This document shows positions 50,901-62,800 of a stretch of DNA of 64,000 bases, piece after piece. The position numbers were made by a program, and so were the translations under genes. How positions within the stretch are numbered: position 1 is the stretch's first letter; each line of letters opens with the position of its first letter. Under the pieces are notes generated by a model that did not search any database, was not told the origin of the DNA, and saw only the letters and a program-made list of their open reading frames with translations. Origin of the DNA: Melanocharis versteri (lineage: Eukaryota > Chordata > Aves > Passeriformes > Melanocharitidae); contig VZTG01001077.1 in assembly GCA_013397845.1 (NCBI GenBank), forward strand, positions 1,006,484 to 1,070,483, given 5' to 3'.

Positions 50901-52084
50901 AGGAGACTGAAGTCAGCAGCCTGCATATGAAATACCACCTCTATACAGCCACATTGATTTGTGCTTCAGATCCATTTTCTCTTCTTTCTTTTCTGTTTAT
51001 GCTTCTCTTATTTTTAATTTCCTTCCTTTTAAAACCCTGCACTTTATCTCAAGCTTCTAGCCAGTCAGCTAATTTTTCTCTTTTTCTGTATATTTGGCAC
51101 TGGACTGAAATGAAAATTAATAATCGCTTCAGAAAATGCGAATGTATCTGTATGTTATACTGAGGCCAGGAGATCCTAAAGACAGACCAGTTTATTAATA
51201 TTGTGCAATTACAAAATTATTCCCCCCAAGAAGCACTACTTCGCTTCAGCCCGATTCTTTAGAAGACCCACCCTGCACAAGCCTCAGTCCTGAACTAGGT
51301 ACCTAGGACAAAACACGAAGTGGAGCCCTAAAGGGAGAGCTGACTGCCAACAGATCTAGCTCTTTACCTTCTCTCTCATCAATCTACCTTCTCTTCCTTC
51401 AATCCGCTATTTTTGTCACTTCCCAGATTTACTTTACTTTTTCCTTCTGGGACTTGGCTGTCTTAGCCTTAGTCTTCTTTCCCCCATGCTCCACTTTTTT
51501 TTCATTCCCTCTCTTATTCCAACAAATGCTCCATAGCAGACAGATTCATTCATCTCTAGCACCTTATCTGGGGGAGCATATGTTTCTTTTCTTTGAGGTC
51601 AGATTAACTATTCCTTATAAATGTTACAAAGAAAAAATATGTGTTGGCAGCAAGTTCTGCTACTCTTAGCCATCATTTTTGTCCACTGCTTTAAGCCCAT
51701 TTAACATGCTTAAACATGCCTTTTGTCAGCAGCAACAAAAGCAAAAAGCAGCTAAACTCTAGTTAATAAATCATTTTCTGGAAGTAGAAACTGCCTGAGA
51801 AATATGATGCCAAGCAGTGAATGCATGTTATTCTTACAGAGAGGAAAATTGAGGAGGAAAAGTTTAACCAGCTTTTGTGATTATAGAAGGTGCTTTTTGT
51901 ATATATTTGTGTGTATACTCGTACTATTTTAAAACAAAGAGATCACACTGAAGTGCAGTACATTACTTTAGACATAGATTCACCCATCCCCAGTTGGTCT
52001 TATTTCCTAATTAGAGATGTAATTCACTAGTACCTAAATTTGAACCATAATTTTCTACCCCATTAAGCCAGCTCCTATAACTTT
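44971..52084. other. Non-coding sequence, no gene seen
   Basis: About 7 kb. Stop-free runs up to 112 codons (50151-50489) lack domains. There is an A-run at 48411-48424 and a purine-rich segment at 46520-46780. No exon, RNA gene or named repeat is supportable. Confidence 0.6.
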
Positions 52085-52118
52085 TATGTATATATACACA
52101 TATATATGTGTGTGTATA
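52085..52118. repeat. (TA)n/(TG)n self-complementary tract
   Basis: Alternating TA and CA/TG dinucleotides in which an ATACACA half can pair with a TGTGTAT half around a TATATA centre. This makes a cruciform-prone simple repeat. Confidence 0.8.
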
Positions 52119-55079
52119 CCTTAAAACAATAAGGAAAACAATATACAGTATGAAACCCTGGAATCACATAACAGGTAACCACAGCATTTTCCATCAGCTC
52201 ATAGCTTTCCCTGTCCACAGGAAAGATCTAAGAACCATAATAACCAAGAAGCACTTAAAAAGAATTCAAGATGTTTAAGAAGTTAGTATTTCAAAACCAG
52301 ACCAATCATTATTTAAAGGGACCAAATTTCAGTGAAAAACAAATGAAAACAGTAAAAGCTGATAAAGAACTTTACTATGGTCTGTCATTAACAAGCACTG
52401 TTTATCCAAAAAGATTGGGAAGAACAGACAGGGAGGATGAAAGACACATATTTTCTTTCTTCATCTTTTCTAGCTACTCTATTCTTGTTTCAGATGGTCA
52501 GTTTAAGCAATACTATACAAAATGTATATTTCATACCAGAACTACTGTTACACCCTGTACAGGCAAAAATTGTGGGAATAAGCTATCACCCTAGCAAGCC
52601 CGGCCAGACAGGTATTACAAACTCCTGCAAGCTAGGACCCTTAGCAAGGCCCTTAAACATAGCAAGAAAACAGAATTGTTGATCAGTTTATCTGTCTTAT
52701 CTACCTCCTGCTAAAAATACTTCCCAGCTCTCCTGTCTTCAGAGACGGCTCCTGCCTTTCTTTGTATCCTTAGAGTGCATCTCACACAGTGAGGAAGAGT
52801 AAGCAGGTTGTTCCTGAACACAAAAGTCTCCGTTCCATTCCTCAAAACCAGCACCTCCTCCCCTTGCTGAAGAGACAGAAATAACTTGCATATTTGTTAA
52901 TGTACGTCCTACATGGTTCTGAGCAAAAGACACAAAGGAATCAGCATAAAACTCAAAGATACTATTAATTTAATGACAATTCTATGTCTGCTAGAGACTG
53001 GTATCGAGAAGTGGATAACACTGAGAAAGAGAAGAAATACACACAGTTTTTCTGGCTGTGCTGAATTTCTAACACGGGAAGCTTTGCTGGTTCCCAGGAA
53101 ACTTCGACAGACTGGAATGTTCTTACCCAAGGCTGTGACAGCATCATCTAAACTGCATGCAACTACACCATCAAAACAGTTTTATGTTACTATAGCTCCT
53201 TTTGAGGAATTTTTTCACTTATTTTGTTCCAGGGCTAACCTTTCTTTTCTTCTGATATTAAAATGGATTTAACCTTCCAAAAGCAGTTAGAAGGGAAATT
53301 GGAAGTTTGCGTACATCCGCTGTTGGAGTTCTATAAAAACAGGAAAGTAGCGACTATCATGAAGTTTTTATAAGTACTGAATTGAATATATATTAAAAAG
53401 TTACTAGTTTATGAAGCCACATGAGAAAGTTTATAGAAGAACTTGTACTAGAAAATTGGAAAAAAAAGTCATCGAAGAAAAACAAGACTCTGGCTTTTTC
53501 CCTGTGCAAAGCAATTTGGTTTTAACTGTATTTTCTTACATACATTGTGGCTGGTCTCTTCAGAATTTGAAACAAAGTTAATGAAAAAAAAACCACCATT
53601 GATTAAAAAGAAAGTTTAGACAGTTAATAAATTTCAACCACAAAGCTTTTTTCATTAACCATGTCTGCTCTAATACCTCCAGTGCTCTTAACTGTTTTTG
53701 CCAAGGGAGAAAAACAGGGAGCATTATTTCCTACAGTTCAACAAGTCCTTTCTAAAATGCAACACAGAGGCAACCAGGAGTGTGTTAGAGCTTCCAAGCA
53801 AAGCCATTATTTTTTGCCTGTCTCCTGCACCTCAATGAATATCAACTCACTTAAAGGAAATAAAAACACATAAACAAACAAACAAACCCCCAGTATTTCC
53901 ACAGATGGGTTGGAAAACTCTGCCACTAAAGCATTTTGATTTATAGTGGGGATTTCCCCCAGCAACTGAAAAAAGTTACATTTGCATATACTAAAAATGA
54001 GAGTTACTGGATCTGGAAAAGACAGCTTGACCAAGATCACAAGAAGTGCTCAGGGTATTTGGTATAACTCTGAAATGAAATGTGGTATAAAAGGAGTCTC
54101 AAGATATTTGGCCACTTCTCCCACCTCTGAGATCACTCCGCACCAAGTCAAGTTATGAATTAGAGAAATACTATGTTTGCAGAGGGAGACCTAATACAGA
54201 ACTCTAAGAGTGACCACATAAAGCTCTCCTCTTTTCCCTCTTTCATAGCCAGAAGTGGAAGATGGGGCAAAGTGCGCAGTTTCTGTCCTCCAAAATAAAG
54301 TTTGAAAGAATTTTCAGTCTCTAAAACACTAACTGAATATATGATATAGTCCCAGGCACCATGAGTTTGCACACACAGCCTCACACTCCCATAAATTCAT
54401 TATTAGGCCTGCAAAGATAAAGTTCAGTCTCTCTCTCTTCTTCCCCCACAGGGCCTGAACACCTCCTTACACTGTTATGAAATTTGGGCTTAATTTTCTC
54501 TACTAACCTAGGTCTAAGACAAAGGACAACTGGCTATTTTATCCAGCACAATCTTGTTTGCACAATAAAACAGCATAAACACTTCAATATTCTCATGTCC
54601 ACACTGCTTTTTGTGCCCACTGTTAGTAGGATCACTCAAACCAACAAGCCACCCTAGAATAAAGGTAATTTATTGAGATTGCAGGTTTTTGGTTTTCCCA
54701 CCATCCATTTCTCTAGAGAGGAGATAGCTTTAGACCAGACAGCACTAAATCTATTGATATTTTTCTTGCAGGTAGTTGTCTCAGTAGTACAAAGCACTGA
54801 TACAGCAGTTTTTCCTCTCTTTCCCCTGTACCTCTGGGAGGATGAATCCAAGACTTTACTTCTGCCAGCTGCAGCAGTTCTGACTGCAGGAAACAGAAGG
54901 CAAGCCCAACTCCAAGTCAAAACACTGGCAGGAGAAAGCACTGAATGCAGTCATGACAGACTGGTTTGTTTGAAAGTGGGGCTTCATTCAAAGAACAGTT
55001 GTATATTTGGGGAGACCCATGACATTTAATTCAAGCCTGATCCCTGTCTGTGCTGTCAGCAGGAGGGAAAGAGTAGGGA
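52119..55079. other. Non-coding sequence, no gene seen
   Basis: Unique AT-rich DNA. An AAAC tract lies at 53871-53888. A 5' LTR for the retroviral remnant at 55080 was looked for here and not identified. Confidence 0.55.
53871..53888. repeat. (AAAC)n simple repeat
   Basis: Four AAAC units running into CCCCC. A closely similar tract occurs at 57921-57938. Confidence 0.85.
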
Positions 55080-55800
55080 ATGTCAAATGCCCCTCCCTCC
55101 ATGCTGTCACACTCCCAGAAAGTGTGGGAAAAAATTGGGAAAGTAATTAATCAGTCACTCAAAAAATCTGAACGTGAAATAATACTATCTTTACAAGATT
55201 TGGTGAAAGAATTGTACTTTCAGTTGTTTGAGAAAAATGAAAAAAAGCTGCAGGCAGAGGCATTGCTTGCTGCAGAGTTCAAAAATAGGCATTTCACTGA
55301 TTGCTTCATACATGATCATGTCCAAAATCTTCAGGTGGATCTTTGTGGTGCACATGAGACAGAGAGAGAATCTCACAGGAAGAATTGCAGGATGTAATGA
55401 TCTCGGAAACAAGGTTTGTCACTCAGAATTCTCATGTTCGGTGGAGGAGCTGAGAGATGGTGAACGAGTCTGTTCTAATTAAGAGCAAAATGTAACATTT
55501 GTATTGACATCTGATGATGAGGAGGTAGCATGCTAACCCTTAATTAAAACTGAAACCACAAATTATTGCCAAGGTCAGCAAACTGCTACTAGAACAGCTA
55601 CCGAGGTATCCAAGACTGGCCGTAAATCAGGTGATAAATCAGTCAATATTAATGCAGTGGAATGCCAAGAAGCTAGGTGTACTTCCCGGACAGCAGAGTT
55701 AAAATCGCTGGAGTAAACAGAGCAAATGTTATTTGCCAAACTGAGAAGGTTAATTCATGGCTCCTGGGTGAGAAGAAGAAGAATGGTGATCTTAACCCTA
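55080..55800 (+). pseudogene. Decayed endogenous retrovirus gag-like remnant
   Basis: An ATG at 55080 opens a 105-codon frame rich in Lys, Glu, Leu and Gln with a probable coiled-coil segment (about residues 15-60), in a protein-like composition that stands out from neighbouring sequence. A second frame (55228-55482) overlaps it in a different phase and appears to carry on the same protein, which suggests a frameshift. After further stops, 55537-55640 reads as a segment beginning PLIKTETT, followed by a Gln/Thr-rich stretch, which resembles a part of avian endogenous retroviral gag. Several stop codons and frame changes make this non-functional. The family (ERVL-like or gamma-like) is not certain and no flanking LTR was found. 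An unrelated degraded coiled-coil gene copy remains possible. Confidence 0.4.
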
Positions 55801-56820
55801 AAAGAAATCCAGTTTAAGCATTCCCTAATTCACTAGCAGAAGTGCTTGTCAACTTCTCACAAGATGCCTCATTTCCTTCAGGCATGAAATTAAATGGAGG
55901 AGAGCCCTCCTGTAAAACGGGGGAAGAAAAAGAGCCCTGCAGCAAGCACTTCATGAGAAAGAAGTTAAAACTCCACCTGAGGGATACCAAGTTGAAGCCG
56001 TTAAACAACTTGAATCACTAAGGGATAACTTGCAGGGAAGTTTGTGTTGCTTTCTTTTTCTACAAATAGCAGCACCCCACCACTGAAGATTAAAGGAACC
56101 AGCTCCAAGTGAGGGAAACCTAACGGTTAATTTTTCATGGTTTATGAACCTATCCAGCAAGGCAGGAACATTACCTATTAAATTCTTCCAACTATAAGAG
56201 GATGTGGTCAAGACAGAACCCTACTTTAAAGCCTTTGAAGCATGTGAACACACTTCCTCAACAAACCCATTCATACTTGTTTCAGTGTGCAAAGGAAATA
56301 ATTTGTACTGTGGGACCTGAAGATCCCCTTGAGACTTGGTGTGGACACTCGGATGTGTTTTAATTTGTGATGTGTTGAGGATACTCCTGCAGGGGATTTA
56401 AAAATCAAGATCTGCTGTGTAATTCTGTGGCTAATTTCGAGACATATTGGGCCCACATGCAACAGGCACAGTACTGAGGAATGCCTCACACTCACCACCC
56501 AATAAAGAACACACCAATCCTTGGGATTCAGAGATGGGGGCAGTGGCTAACGAGAATTGGGTTGGTGATTGCAATTGGATTGGCAATTTAAAGACTGAGG
56601 TCATTATTGTTCACAGTATGATTACTCGTGTTATTGCTTCTGTTCGGTTTTTTTCCTACTATCCGCTATCTTCATCACCCCCGTGGACTGAGGAAATGTC
56701 CCTGGAAAACAGTGTTTGAGCCAAGTGGCGGTATAAGAAGAAATTATAGAGTGCAATTTGCTTTAAATTTTTTCAGGTGGGTTTTTTTTGTGGTTAGTTT
56801 GGGGTGTCAGTATTAATGAT
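55801..56820 (+). other. Possible continuation of the retroviral remnant
   Basis: Short stop-interrupted frames continue. One (56628-56816) starts with a hydrophobic, membrane-like run of Leu, Val and Phe followed by basic residues, loosely reminiscent of the C-terminal end of an envelope protein. A purine-rich stretch lies at 56730-56750. No conserved motif confirms this, and the downstream limit is unknown. Confidence 0.2.
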
Positions 56821-59800
56821 CTTACTGCCCTTGTATAAATCATAATCAACACGGAGCATCTTCCCAGGATGGCACCCTGGTCTGAATATAACTCAGCAAA
56901 TGCACCAAACATCAGAACAGCATTTTTTGATCCCTTCACTCACTAAAGCAGTACATTTATAGTAATATTCATGCACAGTAGCTCATTTTTGCAAATAACA
57001 AATATGCAGTTACTCTACTTGCATTAATTCTCAAACATAGCTAAAGAAATAAGGCACATCTTGCCATATTTTTTTCACATGCTGATCTGTGATGTGCTAC
57101 AATCAAAGGATTATTTTCCTTGACATGGGTGCTGCTATGGAGGGACAATGCCAAATCCTGTACAGAACAAACTAGTGCACAACCTTCCATACCAGGTTTA
57201 CCAAACTCTAAAAACATGAAATGCAGTGGTAGACCCAAAACCAGAGTTCACAACAGGCACTTTTGCCCCTCATTTTGAATAAAACTATTAACAGTGACTC
57301 TCCAAAGGAAATCAGAGAGGCTTCAAGTACCAGAATGTGTGATTAGACTGTGAGTAGCCTTTTTATCTCAAATTTTTTCCTTTTTTTACGGCAGCTCCAG
57401 CATAATTTCCAATACCAGATTTTAAATTCTCTCTTTACTAGTCACACCAATGTATCTGTAAACTTAATCCCACTCTCTGCACAAGTATTGAAACAGATGG
57501 TCACACCTCATTTAATTTAACACTTCTTGCTTTATCTTTCCTTCTGATGACCCTCTGTGAATCATAGCTGTTAAGTTAAATCACAGTGTTTAAACTGCTT
57601 TTGCGCCATAAACAACACTCCCTTGAGCTTTCCATGGCTCTGACCTTTACCAGACATCATAATTTTAATTTATGTACCTGACCACAAACTCTCATCTCAT
57701 CCCTATGAAACCTAATTGGTAAAGGATTACTGCCTCTGGACAGACTCAGGACTACCAGCAAATCAGAAGTTGACATGCAGCCAGCAAGCTTTCAAAATGA
57801 TGGGGCATCAGAGCTCTATCCTCTACCACTCCCCATTTCTGTTATGGAAACATCCAACAGCCGTAAAACAGAAATACAAAGAATTCCACTGAATTCTAAG
57901 CTCAAAATTTTGAAGGGGGGAAACAAACAAACAAACCCAACTACTCAGTTTATTGATTAGGAGACAATACTTAGATGCTGAAAATGCCTTTGAAATAACA
58001 GGCACTCAAATCCCTATAAAGGAATTCCACAGAAATTTTCCATAGGGATCTGGAGCAAGAAGAGTTGGTTCTTTCAGTAGAGTCTGGAAAAGCTTTCTGT
58101 GTTGCCAGCTCACCAAAATGATCAGAGAAATCACTCCATTACTAAATGCTAATGCAGCATATAGGACTGGAAGACATTGGAAATCATGAACATAGTTATG
58201 TTTGGGGATGACCCATCACAATAAATCTCTGGACAGACCAGTTAATAAGAGCAGGGCAAAGTCAAACTCCTGAGAGTTTCAGCAAGGTCCCATAGATATT
58301 GCTTACCTTCAAAATACCAGAAATTTTTCTAAGACATTTCTAAGATATTTTCTTCCCTTTTCAGTGTTAAAGGAAAATATCTCAAAAGCCAGCTAGAAAT
58401 AAGATTGCCATCCCATATTGGACCAAGTCTTCCATAGCTTTTCACATATCTAAAACATTCCATCCAGAACTTTTAACGTAGAATTCTGCACAGTGTTTGA
58501 TCAAATGCAAGTATCAGATGTGTATAGCTGGGAAAAAAAATAAAATATAAAAACTTTTTATGTGTGAAATTTATTTTTTCATCAATACATAAATGGTTTC
58601 TTAAAATATTTCTTTCATAATTCCTAGATAATAAAAAAAAGCTATGGTAGATGCAACAAATTTCCATTGAAACCACGTACAGTGTTTCAAAGCCTACAAC
58701 AAATAATTTCCCTCTGGAGTGTTCAAGTATTTCTAAAATATTAACAAGGGAAAAGCGAGTAAGACAAATACAGAGATGCCATTAAAAAAAACCCAAATTC
58801 CATACGGATGGAAAAAATAATCTAAATTTTTTAGTCTCTCATGTTATGAAATTGCAGATCTGACACAGCTCAGATTTAAATTACTTTGCTTTACCAGTGT
58901 AAAATATGTGAGACATCTTAGGTATATTCAGAAAGTTTGTGTCAGAGATGAATTTGGCACGTGGCTTTTGAAATTGCTTGTGTTGAAGTGGGTTCACTTT
59001 GTGATTCCCATGGCCGTGGCAGAGTTTTCATTTACATTTTTACTGCATTTTGGTGCAATTCAATTTGCACTCTAGGCAAGGTCTTCCACGTTGTGAAAAA
59101 TCCAGAACTGACTCTGAAGAGAGCATACAAATTTAAATGGCACAACCTTTTTTTTCTGTCCAATGTCCTTTATTTTCAGACAAATAGGGCTCTTGCATAA
59201 CACCCTCCTGTGCATCAAGTATTGGTAAAACATTCTTTTCACATCAGGAAATAGATTTGTGTGTGCCAGACATGCTCCAAAGGTCTTGGATATGCACAAG
59301 TGGAGACAGCTGACTGAAAAAACTGTTCTATTCCCAACAAAGCCACAGCGGACTTTGCTAGGCTCCCTGAAACTCATCTGTATATGAAGGGACACAGGCT
59401 ATCCAACCAAAAAATGTTCAGAGCGGCAGCTCAGGGCTCCTAAAATCTTTACCTAGGGAACAAAGAGCTGGCATTTCAAGTGTCCTGTCAAGGTGTCTAC
59501 TTACATCCTATTAGTGAGAATTAGTTACGGTCAAGGCTCTGAGAAGAGCCTACGAGAGCACAACAATAACACCTGCACGCTCCAATTCCCCCGAGTCCCA
59601 TCCAGTTACACCAGAAATGCTCTGTTCCTTTCAGAATGCACAGCCATGCACAGCCTTTTCTCGTCATTTAGATCCATGCACCGGTATTCCCAAATTCTAT
59701 TATTTCCCCACAAATTATATGCCTCACCCATGAAAAAAAAAAGGTGAGAAATGAAGTTCTATACATAAACAGTGTTTATCTCTGAAGAGAAATCACCCCA

Positions 59801-62800
59801 TGTGGTTGTTCAGGGGTTTCAGCGAATGTAAACAATTATCCAGGCTGACAAAAAATTCAGAGCACACACTCACAGTTATATACAGTGGTATTTATACGCA
59901 TACGAACACAACAATAAAATTGTCAAACAGTTGTCAAAGTCTCTATCCAAATGTATCCATGTATGCAGCTAACTAACCCGGGCAAACATTTGTATTTCAG
60001 GACACAAATGACTAAACACAAGTTCAGAAACCTTACCTATACAGGTGGGAAGTCTTGGGATGATTTTCCCCATTGTGGCAACAAAATTGCAAGAATTACC
60101 CACAGACATATTGAAAAGTCAATTTTAAGATAATCAATCTAATAAGCTTAAAGTTACACTATTTTAGCTTTTGTGATGCATTTAGGCTTGCTCATTAAAT
60201 CTTGTTTCTCTTGCTAGTGGTAGTTCTTTGTAATCATATTGAAATAAAATACATGTGATGGCATTTATGTGCCTAAATATCTGAACAGCAGCAGAATTTC
60301 ATAGCCAGAAATACAGTGCTAGCACTTGCATCCTCAGAAAATCATGACTACATTAATTTAAAATTTCTACTACTTATAGCTATACATGCGGTAAATTAAG
60401 TTCTCCCAACTAGCCAGAAATAAAAGCTATTAGAAAAAAAGAGCATTTTATAAGGCCATACCACTCAGAGCAATTCCAATCTGAGAGGACATGCTAGAGC
60501 ACAACACATGTTTACATTCTTTAAAAATCCTACACAAATTTGAAACACTACAAAAGAAATCTCACTGGCTGCAGGATTCCTCATGCAACACTTGCAGTCT
60601 CCTCAGAGGGTGTGCAATACACACACAGAGTCCTGCAGCACACGTCCTAGCCAAGCAAGACCACTGCTCACCCCATGGTACTCACCAAGCCAGCCCCTCC
60701 AGGTGTGAAATCCTGCCTTCTGGGATACTCAGATCAGATGGCCTCAATTCCTACATCTTCCCAGGAATCTTTAGGATGGTACCTGCCCAGGTGCTGCAGA
60801 TCACCACTCCTCCAATCAAGGTCAGCACTACTGCCTGCCAGCAAGGCTTGTTTCTGCAACTGCAAGTTTCTAAATTCTGCTTTGTAACTTAAGGTACTAT
60901 CTAAGATTAGAAAATTTCAGCTGCTCCTGATTCAAACCAAGAAGCCAAAGGTGCACTGTCCCACACCATACTCCTGAGACATTCAGCCCCTGTGATTTTG
61001 AAAACTCATCCACAGACCAACATAAACAATTTTTCCTGAAACCTGATGTTCCCAGAAGCCTTATGGTACCAATGAGAAGTTGCTAGTGTTTAATTTTGAT
61101 TGTAAAGCACAGGTGAACAGGTGTACTTTAAAGCATAGAATGAAATATTAGAGGTAAAGTATTTCTTATTTATTATTGTAAGGTTTACCAGACTTAAATG
61201 TTGTAAAAGATTCCAGCTCTACATGAATGGAAATCTTTGTCACTGTCTCTGAAGACCTGGTAACATTTAGCCAGGCTCTAGGAGTAGCCTTTAGGATGCT
61301 TCTTACAAAGGTGCCACAAGAGATACTTAAGGTACTGAGTCTGCAAACTTTTCCTCACTAATGACGGGATAAAGGAGAGGAGAAAGGAGAACAGAGCATC
61401 CAAAAAGTACTGTTCTTCATTTGGAGTGTACTGCATGAAAAGACTTGTTAATCTAAACCAAGGCATACTGTAGATAAACATTTTAATTATGTCTCTTAGG
61501 TATGTTCAGGCTCTCACAACACAATATTAAAAATTTTTAGAAAAAGCAAGCATCACCTTTAGAAAGAGAAATAATCATTAACTGAAGATAGACAGGTGAG
61601 ATAAAGATTTTCCTTGAAGAATTTACATCCTAGCAAGAAACAGGGGAGGTTATAGAGAAGAACCATTTGTATCTCCAAATCAGATGCGCCCAGGAGGGAA
61701 AGATCCATCAATCAACTTTCATACAGGGTGGAAATGTATTTGTTGCTGCATGTAAGTGGTGGAACCACCAGATAATCCGGCCATTTTACCTGACTCCTAA
61801 CTCCACATGAAGAAATCTGCCTTGTAAATGTAATTTTAAAGGCTAGCTTTTACCTAGAGATTGTATGCTTTCCCCATGAAAAAGTTTGTTTGCTGACGAG
61901 GAGCTATCAATAAAAGCTATTAACTTACCCCTCAAGGCTGGTAGCAGATGTGACACCATCACGTCACAACTCACATGGTCAGCATGCCTTACTTTTGAGT
62001 AGGCCATTTTAAAGGAAATAAAAAGTTAAGCCTTTAGCTCTTGCAGAAAAAAAAAAAAAACTGAACAAAACCAACATGTTTACATGTCATTAATTGCCTG
62101 ATAATCATTAGGAGATTGGCTGATCTTGAAGTTTCCACTTCAAGGCACTTCCCCTCACCAGAAGCAACCTTATCAAGGAAAATTTTAAAAAAAAAAAAAA
62201 GGTAATGCTAATATCATCCTAAAATCATATTTAACAAAAACCAGGACAGGTTTTAAGAAACAATCATACAGAAAGCTTCTGAATAGCATGATCATAGGAC
62301 AATATGAATCATAAGTTACAACTAATGGACCAGACCCAGTCACGTGCCAAAATTTTTTTAAAGCTCTACCTTAGGATGTCTGTACTTGGTATTAATGTGT
62401 TGCATTTAAAATGTCAAAATAAAATCTGGCTAATTTTGGATAAGCTAATTCACTTGCTATCTTTGCTGCCAATGCCTGCAGATCTTTCATGAAGATAAAT
62501 ATGTCCTCTAAAAGTCTATAACAGTTTTATTGACACTGAAAACTGTAGAAAGAGCATTAAAATATTCAAACCATTCCACAAGTTCCAAAAATCACAGATG
62601 CTTTTTAAACTTTGAAACTGCACCAGAGTTCAGATATCTGGGTGAGAGGCAGAAAACAAATGAACAAGTTGGAAACACTGGGAATGAGGCAGATACAGCA
62701 CAGCAAAGTGTAGCAGAACCGCTACAGGAATGCAAGTTGCTTTCAGTCACTTTGGTGGCATTTATGAAACCTCCAAAATCCACAAATTTTGTTTGAGAGT

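Noticed and set aside
55006..55030. TTTGGGG sequence 68 bp before the gag-like ATG, as a possible primer-binding site
   Set aside because: Only the first seven bases fit a proline-tRNA-type site. The rest diverges and no LTR end precedes it convincingly.
60491..60892. 133-codon plus-strand frame
   Set aside because: No recognisable domain, and a second overlapping frame of similar quality exists; consistent with chance.
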